A stretch of DNA of 64,000 nt from Cognatundibacterium oligocarboniphilum (GCF_013377855.1 NZ_JABXYJ010000008.1:1-64000); one strand, 5' to 3'; shown: positions 48,743 through 57,977, counted from the stretch's first letter. Notes: generated by a model from the sequence alone, not told the origin. Translations and numbers: made by a program.

Positions 48743-48928
48743 ATGAACGAAAAAATGCAGTTTTCCACCAGCTCCCTGGAGCCTTTCAAATCGGCATCTC
48801 CGGAGATGGCGGCAACCGTCTTCGCCAATGTCAATCAGGCAATGCGCTTGCGCCCACCCTCGCCGGTTTTGGTCGGTGAGGTACGGGATCAAGCAGTACG
48901 TGACCTTCTTGAAGGCCGCGCTGAGTAA
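48743..48928 (+). CDS. 61-aa passenger protein of ISL3 element
   Basis: MNEKMQFSTSSLEPFKSASP then EMAATVFANVNQAMRLRPPS; AGAG ribosome binding site nine bases upstream. Ends 76 bp before the transposase gene. Not recognised. Confidence 0.5.
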   Translation: MNEKMQFSTSSLEPFKSASPEMAATVFANVNQAMRLRPPSPVLVGEVRDQAVRDLLEGRAE

Positions 48929-49004
48929 TTGGTCGCCTGATCGAAGCCGGCGCGTGCCGGTTTCTGTGAGACGATCAACTGCTAGACAGTACAAGCATTG
49001 AAGA

Positions 49005-50411
49005 ATGCCCGCCAACATCCTAAACTTTCCGCAGTACCGAGTGCTGCGTGTCGAAGAAACCGAGCACGACTACCACATCGATGCCGAGGTGGCGTTGCCA
49101 CCGACCGAGTGTGTCTACTGCCAGTCTTCCGACCTCCAGCGCTTTGGCTCCCGCGAACAGACCATCCGCGACCTGCCAATGCACGGCAAACGGGTGGGTA
49201 TCTACGTAGACACCCGCCGTTTCCGCTGCAAATCCTGCACCAAGACCTTCAGCGAGAAGTTGCCCGAAGTGAGCGAGAAGCGGCTGATGACGCAGCGCCT
49301 GCTGGACTGGATAGGCCAGCAGAGCCTGAAGCGGACCTTCGCCAGCATCGCCGAGGAAACCGGCCACAACGAGACCACCATCCGCTCGGTGTTCAACGAC
49401 TACGTGGCCGAGCTGGAGCAGCGGCACACGTTCGAGACGCCGCGCTGGCTGGGCATTGATGAGATTCACTTGATCAAGCCGCGCTGCGTGCTCACCAACG
49501 TCGAGGACAACACCCTGTTCGACATGCTCAAGGACCTCAACAAAGTCACGGTACAGAACTACCTGCTGCGCGTACCGAACCGACAGCAGATCGAATACGT
49601 GACGATGGATATGTGGGGGCCGTATCGCGACGCCGTGAAAGCGACGCTGCCAGGCGTGCCCATCGTGGTGGACAAGTTCCACGTCCAGCGCATGGGCAAT
49701 GTCGCGCTGGAGACGGTCAGAAAGGGCCTGCGGGCCGATCTGAGCACCAAGGCCAAGCGCACCCTCTTGCATGACCGTTTCGTGCTGCTAAAGCGTGAGC
49801 GCGACCTTAGGGATGAGGAACGGCTGAACCTGTCCGGCTGGACCAAAAACTATCCCTTGTTGGGTGAGGCATACCGGCTCAAAGAAGCTTACTTCAACCT
49901 CTACCTGGCCGACTCGCCCGGCGAGGCACGCGCTCGTTACCGTGAGTGGGCCATCAGCATCCCGCCAGAGCTGGTGCCGGCCTTCCAGCCGATCCTCACA
50001 GCCTGGTCGAACTGGATGCCGGAAATCCTCCATTACTTCGAGCACGACATCACCAATTCGGCCACGGAAGCGTTGAATGGCCTGATAAGACTGACAGATC
50101 GCCTTGGGAGGGGGTACAGCTTTGAAGCGCTTCGAGCCAAAATGCTGTTCGCCCAGGTGGCATTCCGCGAGCGCAAGCGGCCCAAGTTCGTAAGTAAGCG
50201 TGAGAAGGAGCAACAACGCCAACGGGCGCTACAAGAACGGGAGCTGGGTTATGGTCTTGCTGTGTGCGAGGACAGCAATCCGGGCTACGGATTGTTCGTT
50301 CCACCGCGCCTGCCTCCAGTGCCGAAACCAGAGGTTTCAACACGACAGCGCAAAAACTACGGCCCGGACATTTCAACACTGGCCAGGCTGCTTGAAGCTG
50401 ACGAACTGTAA
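49005..50411 (+). CDS. tnp: ISL3-family transposase
   Basis: 468 aa, full length. N-terminal zinc-binding segment (CVYCQSSDLQRFGSRE and CKSCTKTF), GIDEIHLIKPR, DMWGPYRDAV and DKFHVQRMGN DDE-type motifs, and the C-terminal NGLIRLTDRLGRGYSFEALR block shared with the transposase at 69-1373. The two transposases are clearly different members of the family. Higher GC than neighbouring genes, consistent with recent arrival. Probably active. Confidence 0.96.
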   Translation: MPANILNFPQYRVLRVEETEHDYHIDAEVALPPTECVYCQSSDLQRFGSREQTIRDLPMHGKRVGIYVDTRRFRCKSCTKTFSEKLPEVSEKRLMTQRLLDWIGQQSLKRTFASIAEETGHNETTIRSVFNDYVAELEQRHTFETPRWLGIDEIHLIKPRCVLTNVEDNTLFDMLKDLNKVTVQNYLLRVPNRQQIEYVTMDMWGPYRDAVKATLPGVPIVVDKFHVQRMGNVALETVRKGLRADLSTKAKRTLLHDRFVLLKRERDLRDEERLNLSGWTKNYPLLGEAYRLKEAYFNLYLADSPGEARARYREWAISIPPELVPAFQPILTAWSNWMPEILHYFEHDITNSATEALNGLIRLTDRLGRGYSFEALRAKMLFAQVAFRERKRPKFVSKREKEQQRQRALQERELGYGLAVCEDSNPGYGLFVPPRLPPVPKPEVSTRQRKNYGPDISTLARLLEADEL

Positions 50412-50584
50412 CCCGGTTTCAACCACGAAAAACGGATAGCCCTTATTTTTTGATTTTTGGTTTGGTTTGCTGCTTTCTTTTGAAAATTTGACTTTTAAAA
50501 CGCGTCGGTACAATGGATTCATGGCGTCAACAAAAACGCTTAATTTCGGTTTTACGACTACTCCTTTTTTGATTGGAACTTAAT

Positions 50585-51670
50585 ATGAAAACGACTAAGG
50601 CTTTCTCTCTGAAGGCAGCTTATCTGAGCATGGCGGTGGCTACTCTGGCCTTGTCTGCCTGCGGTGGCGGCGGCAGTGGCTCTGCGACGGGCAGCGGTTC
50701 GGGTAATAATGGTGGCAATGGCGGCTCTGGCGGTTCCGGTGGCACAGGCGTGACCTGCACCGCACCACAGGTTTTGGTGAACGGTGTCTGCACCACCCCT
50801 GCCCCATCAGTCACACCCGCAAACCTGCAAACCAGTGTGCCTGCGCCGACGTATGCGGCAAGCTCGGACGAACTGGCGGCGTTCAATGAAATCAATGCGA
50901 TCCGTAAGCTGATTGGTCTGGGTTTGCTGGCACAGAATGCCTTGCTGGATAAATCGGCCAATAATCACATGAAATATGGTGTGGCAAATCCTACGTCTAA
51001 TCCGCACTTTGAAGACCCGTTGAAAGCTGGTTTCACCGGCGTATCTCCAACCGACCGGGCTGCGTTTGTAGGATATACAGGAAATGCAGGGGAAGTTCTG
51101 TCATTTGGTAACGGGCTGGATGCAGTGAAAGGATTGGTGAATACGATTTATCACCGCGATAACCTGCTGAACCAAACAACTGAGCATGTCGGCATTTCTT
51201 TTATTCCCACTGATATCGCACCAGTGGTCGATATTGAATTGGGGATAATCAAAGGCCAGCGCAATGCATCCGACTTTTTGACGACCTATCCGTTTGATGG
51301 TCAAAAAAACCTGCCATTGCAAATGGCTCCTGAGTGGCCTTCTCCGTTTGGGTTGGTCAATACCGAATATGCAACAAAAACCAGCTCACCAGTGGCCTTT
51401 TATAGCGCTTCGGGTACTTCATTGGCCGTTTCCAGCTTCACAGTCAGCCAAGGTGCAAATCTTCTGACGGGCAGAGTGCTGACCAGTGCCAACGATACCA
51501 ATGGTTTGATCGCCAAGAATGCTGCATCATGGCTCGGTTCCGCCCCGTTCCAGCCGAACACGGTATACACCGCCAGCTTTACCGGCACGGTCAATGGCGT
51601 TGCGGTCAGCAAGACATGGACATTTACCACTGGCACATCGGCGCAATTGGGTGGCGGTTCGGCACAGTAA
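50585..51670 (+). CDS. CAP/SCP-domain lipoprotein with Ig-like tail
   Basis: 361 aa. Lipoprotein signal with lipobox LSAC (LSMAVATLALSACGGGG), a Gly/Ser/Asn-rich flexible linker, then a CAP domain (DELAAFNEINAIRKLIGLGL, KSANNHMKYG, HFEDP, HVGISF) and a C-terminal SpaA/Ig-like segment (YTASFTGTVNGVAVSKTWTF). CAP proteins are secreted and often bind lipid or host surfaces. Outer-surface location inferred. GGAAC before the ATG; oriented toward the Cys-rich gene, with a shared terminator. Confidence 0.9.
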   Translation: MKTTKAFSLKAAYLSMAVATLALSACGGGGSGSATGSGSGNNGGNGGSGGSGGTGVTCTAPQVLVNGVCTTPAPSVTPANLQTSVPAPTYAASSDELAAFNEINAIRKLIGLGLLAQNALLDKSANNHMKYGVANPTSNPHFEDPLKAGFTGVSPTDRAAFVGYTGNAGEVLSFGNGLDAVKGLVNTIYHRDNLLNQTTEHVGISFIPTDIAPVVDIELGIIKGQRNASDFLTTYPFDGQKNLPLQMAPEWPSPFGLVNTEYATKTSSPVAFYSASGTSLAVSSFTVSQGANLLTGRVLTSANDTNGLIAKNAASWLGSAPFQPNTVYTASFTGTVNGVAVSKTWTFTTGTSAQLGGGSAQ

Positions 51671-51694
51671 ATATTGTGTCTGTTAGCAGGGAAT

Positions 51695-51723
51695 AAAAAA
51701 GCCGGTTTTCACCGGCTTTTTTT
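51695..51723. terminator. Bidirectional terminator
   Basis: AAAAAGCCGGT-TTTC-ACCGGCTTTTT between the convergent genes ending at 51670 and 51725; A and T runs on both sides allow termination in both directions. Confidence 0.9.
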
Positions 51724-51724
51724 G

Positions 51725-53617
51725 TTAGTACAAGACGCACCGATAGGGGACGCCATTTGAACACATGGGCGCTCCTGGCGCGGAGTCAATCAAGACAGAG
51801 GTGCTGCCACATTGCTGAACGATATTATTGAAGCAATCATTGTTACAGCCGTTATACACGGTTTTGGAAGTTGGTGCACATGACAGGGCTTTATAACATT
51901 GGCGCTGCGCTGTGGTTGTATTAGCAGCTAAGGATGCGCTGCTCCATCCTGTATTATCACAACAAGCAGGGAAATCAGTCGAGTTAGTGTCACAGCAAAT
52001 TGGATAATTGCTCGCGCCATTTGGACAAGCAGTGGTGGTTACAGTCGGTTTAACGCACAGCGAAGTATCCCAATTCCCATAGCTCACAGTGCCATCACAA
52101 TTCTGCGTGACTGACCTGTTTGCCGTTCCTGTTTGCAATGGCGGGCAAGGGCCGCTTTGCATCGAGGTCTGCGGTGTACAGGCCACCGGCACTGGCTGAC
52201 AGCTACTCAAATCCCAGGCGCTGACCGAACTCGTTCCTGAAGGGCAACTGACTGTTGTCGTCTGGTACGCAAGTCCGGTATATCCAGCCGGACATGGGCC
52301 ACTCAGCACCGAACTCTGCGGCGTACAGGCCGCGCCAACCGGCTTGCAACTGCTCATATCCCAGGCGCTGGTCGAACTTGATCCTGAAGGGCAACTGACT
52401 GTTGTCGTCTGGTACGCAAGTCCGGTATATCCAGCCGGACATGGGCCACTCAGCACCGTACTCTGCGGCGTACAGGCCGCGCCAACCGGCTTGCAACTGC
52501 TCATATCCCAGGCGCTGGTCGAACTTGATCCTGAAGGGCAACTGACTGTTGTCGTCTGGTACGCAAGTCCGGTATATCCAGCCGGACATGGGCCACTCAG
52601 CACCGAACTCTGCGGCGTACAGGCCGCGCCAACCGGCTTGCAACTGCTCATATCCCAGGCGCTGGTCGAACTTGATCCTGAAGGGCAACTGACTGTTGTC
52701 GTCTGGTACGCCAGTCCGGTATATCCGGAAGGGCAAGGGCCTGCCAGCGTGCTAGTAGAGGGTGTACAGGTGGCGACGGCGGTACAGCCACTTCTGTCCG
52801 TGGAGGTGGACGGTGTGCAGCTTGCGCCGGAATAACTGGTGGTGACAAAGGCTGTCCCGGTATATCCCGCGCCGCAACTGGTGGCACTGGTGGTCGAAGA
52901 AGGACAAACCACAGGCGGCGCAGAACAGCCGCTATTATCCACCGTCACCGATTTCACGCAGGTTGGCGGAGTAAAGGTGATATTTTGAACCTGATTGCCA
53001 ATTCCGCCGTTTGGACAGGTAGCGGTGACGGAGTAGTTTGAGGGGCAGACTGGGATGGCCACGCAAACAGTACCATTCCAGCTTGATCCGGAAGCGCAAC
53101 CGCAAGTCGATCCGGTCAAAACCTGATTTGAAGGACAGACGATCGGAATACATGAAGGATTTCCATTGTTGTCGTGCGTGACTTGTTGACCGACCGGGCA
53201 AACCGGATCATCCAAAACGCAGTGGGCGATGTTGGTTCCCTGTTTTGTCCAGTGCGAACCAGCTGGACAGCCCTGCAATGTAGGGACGGACATACACCCT
53301 ACCGCTGTAGGCGTCAGCTGACAATTGGTGGCATTGACGTCAACCTGCGATCCAATTCTTTGGCAATTAGAAGTATCGAAGGTCAGACCATCGGTAATTT
53401 TTCCGGACGGGCAACTGAGGGTACGCATAGGAAACTTGGTGCCGGTGTATCCAGAGTCACAAGGGACGCCGGCCAGCGGAATCGAGTACGGGACACAGGT
53501 TGAAGACGTGTTGTTGTTCGTCGTTTGCGCATGCAGTAAATTGCTGAAACTGATCAGCAACAATGCTAAGAGCAAGGTAAAACCTTGCTGCATCCAATCC
53601 ATTTTTAAATATTTCAT
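51725..53617 (-). CDS. Secreted Cys-rich tandem-repeat protein
   Basis: 630 aa from the ATG at 53617. Signal peptide (FTLLLALLLISFSNLLHAQ). The whole mature chain is built of Cys-containing units (CPxGxxx, SCPSG, GPCPAGYTG). Residues about 295-470 hold 49-residue repeats (CTPQSSVLSGPCPAGYTGLA, then YQTTTVSCPSG and AWDMSSCKPVG) that are nearly identical. A distinct C-terminal domain follows (CPNGASNYPICC to PYRCVLY). Probably an extracellular or pilus-associated adhesin rich in disulfides, which would need a DsbC-type isomerase. Family not recognised. Confidence 0.88.
   Translation of the reverse strand: MKYLKMDWMQQGFTLLLALLLISFSNLLHAQTTNNNTSSTCVPYSIPLAGVPCDSGYTGTKFPMRTLSCPSGKITDGLTFDTSNCQRIGSQVDVNATNCQLTPTAVGCMSVPTLQGCPAGSHWTKQGTNIAHCVLDDPVCPVGQQVTHDNNGNPSCIPIVCPSNQVLTGSTCGCASGSSWNGTVCVAIPVCPSNYSVTATCPNGGIGNQVQNITFTPPTCVKSVTVDNSGCSAPPVVCPSSTTSATSCGAGYTGTAFVTTSYSGASCTPSTSTDRSGCTAVATCTPSTSTLAGPCPSGYTGLAYQTTTVSCPSGSSSTSAWDMSSCKPVGAACTPQSSVLSGPCPAGYTGLAYQTTTVSCPSGSSSTSAWDMSSCKPVGAACTPQSTVLSGPCPAGYTGLAYQTTTVSCPSGSSSTSAWDMSSCKPVGAACTPQSSVLSGPCPAGYTGLAYQTTTVSCPSGTSSVSAWDLSSCQPVPVACTPQTSMQSGPCPPLQTGTANRSVTQNCDGTVSYGNWDTSLCVKPTVTTTACPNGASNYPICCDTNSTDFPACCDNTGWSSASLAANTTTAQRQCYKALSCAPTSKTVYNGCNNDCFNNIVQQCGSTSVLIDSAPGAPMCSNGVPYRCVLY
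52205..52740 (-). repeat. 147-bp in-frame tandem repeats
   Basis: The sequence CTGAAGGGCAACTGACTG begins at 52237, 52384, 52531 and 52678, an exact 147-bp period. Units differ by a few bases only (GAACTC versus GTACTC near 52310 and 52457), so the array expanded recently and can change length by slippage or recombination without shifting the frame. Confidence 0.95.
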
Positions 53618-53677
53618 ATTTTCTCCTGCACCCAAGAATGAGGTTCCACGTAAAATCGCCCTACTTTGAATTGTGCT

Positions 53678-53729
53678 TAAAAAAAGGGCACGTAAATCAG
53701 CGATAACGACGCCGATTTACATGCCCTTT
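53678..53729 (-). terminator. Terminator after the Ig-like repeat gene
   Basis: AAAGGGCA-TGTAAATC-GGCG pairs with CGC-TGATTTAC-GTGCCCTTT across an ATAACGA loop, with a T-run on the minus strand. Located 19 bp after the stop at 53748. Confidence 0.85.
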
Positions 53730-53747
53730 CAGTTTGAGTTTGCTGTT

Positions 53748-55382
53748 TTATTGCGCGGTGACAGCAATCGTGAGGTTTTTGCCTGTGGCATCCGTCACGA
53801 CCACATTGGCCGTCCCTGCTGCAACACCATTGATTGTCAGGGTACTGCCAAGTATGGATGTGGTCGAAACTGCGGTATTGCTGGATACGGCCGTATAGGG
53901 TGCAGTTCCACCAGCAACAGAATAGGTGTACGTCGAACCGACCTTTGCCACAATGGATGACGGTGCGGTGGTGTACAGCGCAACAACCTGCGTTGAGGGG
54001 TTGGTGACGCTGACATTGACAGAAATGTTTGCGCCCAGGGTATCGCTGATTGCGACTGTTGCTGTTCCTACCCCAATTCCCTTGATCGACAGAACCTGAC
54101 CATTCAATGAAGCTACCGCGACATTCGGGTTACTGGAATTCGCGCTGTATGGGCCTGTACCACCAGCCACGTTGAAGGTGGAAGTAGTCGCTGTCTGCAA
54201 AACCACATTCGACGGAGCCGTGCTATACAGTGCGACAGAGGTCGATGTTGGCGACGCAGGCACGGTGACAGAGAAGGATGTCGTTGCACCTACAGCATCG
54301 CGCAAAGAAATATTTGCCGAACCAGAATTGAGCGCAGTAACCGTCAATGCGCCGTTTTGCATATTCAGACCCGTCACAGATTGGTTGCTCGATACCGCGG
54401 TGTAAGGTGGCGTGCCGCCAGCGATGGTATATGTTGCTGAAGAAGATTGATTGATGACGACTGAACCGGGTGCCGTGGTATAGAACGGAATCGACACTTG
54501 GCCGGACACCACACTGACTGACACAGAGGCCAAACCACCGACGGCATCACGGATGGTCACCATCCCGAAGCCTACCGACTTGCCCGTAACCGTAAAGTTG
54601 TTTCCGGAATTACCAATAGAAATAATGTCTGGTGCCGAGACATTGACAGTGTAAGGAGGTGTGCCGCCGCCGATCTGATACACAGGAATGACGCCATTGG
54701 TCGAGAGACTGATATAGCCCGGCGCGGTCGTGTAGAGCGCGACGACTGGAGATGCCGGCGCGGTCACAACGGCATTTAGGTTGACTGACGCACCTTTAGC
54801 ATCAAAAACGATAATCTGAGCGCCGCCCGCGGCCAGACTGTTCAGATTGACGGAATTGCCGTCTGCGGAAACACTTGCTGAAACCACGCCAACGTTACTG
54901 CTGACCACCGTGTACGGCTTTGCACCGCCAGAAATCGTGTAAGAATTTGAAGCGCCCACAGCGGTACTGACAGAGGCCGGTGCAAGCAGTGTCAGGCTGG
55001 TCGTAGCACCGACCGTCACCTTGATATCGACTTCCGCCCCCGCACTATCCTTCACCGCCACCACCACAGCACCAGCTGCCTTGCCTGTAATAGTGAAACT
55101 GTTGCCATTCATGCTGACTGCTGCAATCGATGAATCTGAGGATGTCACAGAATAACTGGTAAATTTGGAACCACCGCCACCGCCGCCTACTTGGAACGAC
55201 TGGGTATCACCTACATTCATTGAAAGCGTTGCACTGGATGTTGTGTACAAGGCTTGCCCTGCATTTTGAACCAGAGAGTCCGTGGCACCGCCGCCGCCAC
55301 AGCCAGCGAGTCCGAGCGCAAGGCTTACTGCGACCACAGAGGCCGCTAATTGACTGACAAAATGATTTTTCTTGAGACGCAT
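53748..55382 (-). CDS. Ig-like (BIG2-type) repeat lipoprotein
   Basis: 544 aa from the ATG at 55382. Lipobox LAGC after a signal helix (SVVAVSLALGLAGCGGGG). Then about six repeats of 80-90 residues, each with the pattern ALYTTAPxxVxL... YTIAGGTPPYTAVSSN and ITGxxxGxAxVxVxDAxG, i.e. tandem bacterial Ig-like beta sandwiches. A rod-like surface protein is likely. It lies between the Cys-rich gene and pilV, all leftward, so it may belong to the pilus locus as an adhesin or stalk. Confidence 0.9.
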   Translation of the reverse strand: MRLKKNHFVSQLAASVVAVSLALGLAGCGGGGATDSLVQNAGQALYTTSSATLSMNVGDTQSFQVGGGGGGSKFTSYSVTSSDSSIAAVSMNGNSFTITGKAAGAVVVAVKDSAGAEVDIKVTVGATTSLTLLAPASVSTAVGASNSYTISGGAKPYTVVSSNVGVVSASVSADGNSVNLNSLAAGGAQIIVFDAKGASVNLNAVVTAPASPVVALYTTAPGYISLSTNGVIPVYQIGGGTPPYTVNVSAPDIISIGNSGNNFTVTGKSVGFGMVTIRDAVGGLASVSVSVVSGQVSIPFYTTAPGSVVINQSSSATYTIAGGTPPYTAVSSNQSVTGLNMQNGALTVTALNSGSANISLRDAVGATTSFSVTVPASPTSTSVALYSTAPSNVVLQTATTSTFNVAGGTGPYSANSSNPNVAVASLNGQVLSIKGIGVGTATVAISDTLGANISVNVSVTNPSTQVVALYTTAPSSIVAKVGSTYTYSVAGGTAPYTAVSSNTAVSTTSILGSTLTINGVAAGTANVVVTDATGKNLTIAVTAQ

Positions 55383-55513
55383 GTTGGTATCCTGTATTTG
55401 AATTGAAATTGAATCAAACCACCAAGTAAAGATACAACGTGAGAAAGGCAACAGAAATGTGAAAGGTGCGCCAAAATTTGCCCCATATCTATTCTCACAA
55501 ATCGGGGCGACTG

Positions 55514-55552
55514 AAAAAAAAAGGTTCTTTGCGTCCAGGACGACAAAGAACC
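55514..55552 (-). terminator. Terminator of the pil operon
   Basis: GGTTCTTTG (55523-55531) pairs with CAAAGAACC (55544-55552) around a 12-base loop; a run of nine T follows on the minus strand. Located 21 bp after the pilV stop. Confidence 0.88.
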
Positions 55553-55572
55553 CAAAAGAGCGACAGGGATAT

Positions 55573-57027
55573 TCAGTAGCTACATTCCACAGTCATGACT
55601 GCCGACAAACCATAATTATTGCCAGAAACTGTACCGCCACCATCCGCGGCTGATTTCTGCAGCCTGAGCAGGACAGTCCAGCTTGAACCATTATTTTGTG
55701 CGGCAACATAAGTCGCCTGATACGGTGGCGTGATAGAAACATCCACCGCAGACTGGGTAAGAACCAGCGAGTAATTTGGAACGCCACCCAGATCACAGGT
55801 CGGTTTCTGCACGATGGAACCATCCTGTACAGCAATGTGATTCCCCGTTTGGACATTCGCATTCAGCAGACTGGTCAGCCGAATATACTGGCCATTTTTA
55901 CAAATCAATTGTTCATTGGTGGTGAGGCTGGTGGCTGTCCGGCCAGCTGGAGAACAAGCATTCCCCAGGCTGGCAAAATTCGATAAGGAGTACCAGAAGC
56001 TACCATTACAAACGAAAGCGATCCCATTGGCATCGGTACCAATCTGATTACCAACCGAGCAGGCCGAGCCAGCACTAATTCCGGTCACCGCATCCCCTAC
56101 CCGCATCCATTGACTGCCATTACAAATGACCAGACCAGATCCGTTCGCATTGGTTTTTAGTTTCCCGTTATCGCCAGCAACACAGGCAGAGCCGGCCGCC
56201 GCGGGACCGGGCAACATCAGACTGCCATTGATGACTGCATTGCCATTGATCACCGTGTTATTCAGCGTGGCAGTACCGGCAGAAGATAAGTCGTTGATGT
56301 TGAGAATGTTATTACCATTCGCATCCATCGGGCCGGCCAGTTTTCTGGAACCATCCAGCTTATAGAACTGACTTAGCAAACTGCCAATGCCTGAATTGTC
56401 ACCGATACGAATACCAACCGCTCCTTCCACTGTGCTATACAGCGCAGCCGGATAGCTGTAATTGCTCGCGTAGCCTGTCATCGCACCACCTGAGCCGGCC
56501 ATGGATTGAGAACCGTCATTGCCAATGGTGGACACAACTTGGGACAGAACATCATTTCGGATCGAACCGGCTGAATCAGTGTACGGAGTGGACGAGTGTG
56601 ATAGTCCGTTCACCGTGCATGACGGATTAGGCGGGCAAGGACCACCGGTGATTTTAAATTCGTGAACGAACTGCAAACCAAGAGGACTGATCAGGCCAAA
56701 GCCTGAATCAAGAAACCCGGCAGTTCTGAGTTCCTGAGTTGTCGGCTTCAGTGGATTCACAAAGCCTGCCACACCGCTACCAGCCTGTATAGCGGCATTA
56801 TTCGTCAGGTAATAGCGATTTAGTCCAGTCTGGAGCGCCACCATATATTGACCGGTCGCAGTCGCCATCGATTTTGTGATGGATTGACTCAACTGCGAGA
56901 ATTGCGTTGAGAGTAAATAGGTCGCCAGCAACAGAGCCAAACCCAAATCAATCAGAAAATAGCCGCGCTGATTTTTAGAGCGCGCGCGCATGCTGGACAA
57001 TTTGAAATTGCGAATTTGAGCGTTCAT
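55573..57027 (-). CDS. pilV: Type IVb pilus tip adhesin / minor pilin PilV
   Basis: 484 aa. Prepilin-like N-terminus with cleavage expected at Gly22-Tyr23 (NQRGYFLIDLGLALLLATYL; Asp rather than Glu at +5). The middle is PilV-like (DANGNNILNINDLSSAGTAT) with three short repeats of CNGSxW plus CSVGNQIGTDANG. The variable C-terminus ends VECSY. In R64-type pili PilV sits at the tip and binds recipient LPS. No shufflon repeats or adjacent rci recombinase are visible, so the C-terminus appears fixed. Overlaps the ATPase gene. Confidence 0.85.
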   Translation of the reverse strand: MNAQIRNFKLSSMRARSKNQRGYFLIDLGLALLLATYLLSTQFSQLSQSITKSMATATGQYMVALQTGLNRYYLTNNAAIQAGSGVAGFVNPLKPTTQELRTAGFLDSGFGLISPLGLQFVHEFKITGGPCPPNPSCTVNGLSHSSTPYTDSAGSIRNDVLSQVVSTIGNDGSQSMAGSGGAMTGYASNYSYPAALYSTVEGAVGIRIGDNSGIGSLLSQFYKLDGSRKLAGPMDANGNNILNINDLSSAGTATLNNTVINGNAVINGSLMLPGPAAAGSACVAGDNGKLKTNANGSGLVICNGSQWMRVGDAVTGISAGSACSVGNQIGTDANGIAFVCNGSFWYSLSNFASLGNACSPAGRTATSLTTNEQLICKNGQYIRLTSLLNANVQTGNHIAVQDGSIVQKPTCDLGGVPNYSLVLTQSAVDVSITPPYQATYVAAQNNGSSWTVLLRLQKSAADGGGTVSGNNYGLSAVMTVECSY

Positions 57028-57977
57028 GATTTGGAGAATTTCATTGCGGCAGTGGATTTAAAGGGTAAAGGTAGTCCTTCCCGAATACGCTTTCGGGTTT
57101 CTTCCAGACAGGGGTAGGCGTATATCGTAAATTGACCATGCTCAAATTTATGACTTGTAATTCCGAAAAGAGATTGCGCGAGCATGTTACGCACCAGCCC
57201 GATATCCACACCCCCTTTGACACACCAGGAAATCAAGCGATCGACGCAGGCGTCCGGCGTGGAGGCGTGCGTAGTGGTGAAAATAGTGAAGCCATTGATT
57301 GCCGCATTGACCAGATCAAAAGCATTGGTGTCAGACCGTACTTCACTGAACAGCAGCAAGGGTTTGATCCCGACCGGATAACTGCGCAAAGCCATTTTCA
57401 GGCCCAGCGTCGCACCAATCTCACTCACATCAATTTCATCCACATACCCATTGGTACCAACCACAAAAGTACCATCGTCACCAATTGGACTCTCTAATGG
57501 ATCACCGATCACCACTAAATGACCACCGTACTGCTTGAGCCGTTCACGCGTGGCTGCATGGGCAAAATAGCTTTTACCGGTACCAGGGTTTCCGATGCAA
57601 ATAACCAGCCCACCCTGAATATTCAATACACTGCTAAGAACGAGATCCTTGACGTCCTTATTCGACGTCAGACGATCCAGATCCGGCGTGTTGATACTCA
57701 TAGACCGACCCGCAAGATAGCCGGGAAACCGGGCTAATCGAATCTTCAGATTCAACTGGCCAGATTGAAACTGAACAGAAAAATCCAATCCTGCATGCTG
57801 CTTGATGGCATCAATAAAAAGCTGCACAAAATTTTGCATCCTGGGCGTCATCAATGCAAAATTGAGCCATTTCTTTCCAACCATTCCGACGCAGGAATGC
57901 ATATTGTCAGGGTAAATGCGCCAGTCACTAAAGTGACTGGCTGCTTCGATCATTTCAGAATCGACAGAAACAATCAT
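57024..57977 (-). CDS. pilT: PilT-like secretion/retraction ATPase of the type IVb pilus
   Basis: 317 aa, GspE/PilT superfamily. Walker A GNPGTGKSYFAHA, Asp box near VVIGDPLESPIG, Walker B-like PLLLFSEVRSD, His box TTHASTPDACVDR. The domain lacks the N-terminal zinc-ribbon part of PilQ, consistent with a retraction-type motor. It lies where R64 has pilT (a lytic transglycosylase) and pilU (prepilin peptidase), neither of which is present here; a PilT-like ATPase at this place recalls PAPI-1-type pili (from memory). Confidence 0.85.
   Translation of the reverse strand: MIVSVDSEMIEAASHFSDWRIYPDNMHSCVGMVGKKWLNFALMTPRMQNFVQLFIDAIKQHAGLDFSVQFQSGQLNLKIRLARFPGYLAGRSMSINTPDLDRLTSNKDVKDLVLSSVLNIQGGLVICIGNPGTGKSYFAHAATRERLKQYGGHLVVIGDPLESPIGDDGTFVVGTNGYVDEIDVSEIGATLGLKMALRSYPVGIKPLLLFSEVRSDTNAFDLVNAAINGFTIFTTTHASTPDACVDRLISWCVKGGVDIGLVRNMLAQSLFGITSHKFEHGQFTIYAYPCLEETRKRIREGLPLPFKSTAAMKFSKS

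Larger units (their letters stand above)
48021..50441 (+). mobile_element. Complete ISL3-family element with passenger ORFs
   Basis: Inverted repeats: left end GGCTATCCGTTTTCTGTGG (48021) and right end, reversed, GGCTATCCGTTTTTCGTGG (to 50441). Flanked by the 8-bp direct repeat CTTATTTT at 48013-48020 and 50442-50449, the duplication size of ISL3. Total 2421 bp. Besides the transposase it carries about 980 bp of extra DNA with three small ORFs, more than a simple ISL3 element needs. Confidence 0.95.

Noticed and set aside
49020-50222. Minus-strand frames of 250 and 144 codons
   Set aside because: They lie opposite the complete ISL3 transposase and arise from its high GC third positions.
52205-52740. 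Regular repeats considered as a CRISPR array, and the 163-aa plus-strand frame across them
   Set aside because: The repeats have no unique spacers, encode in-frame protein units on the minus strand, and are 147 bp long. The plus-strand frame is a by-product of the repeat period being divisible by three.
55573-57027. Shufflon (invertible pilV C-termini)
   Set aside because: No inverted repeats of the shufflon type, no alternative C-terminal segments and no rci gene next to pilV. The tyrosine recombinase at 34820 is 20 kb away and has a different C-terminus.
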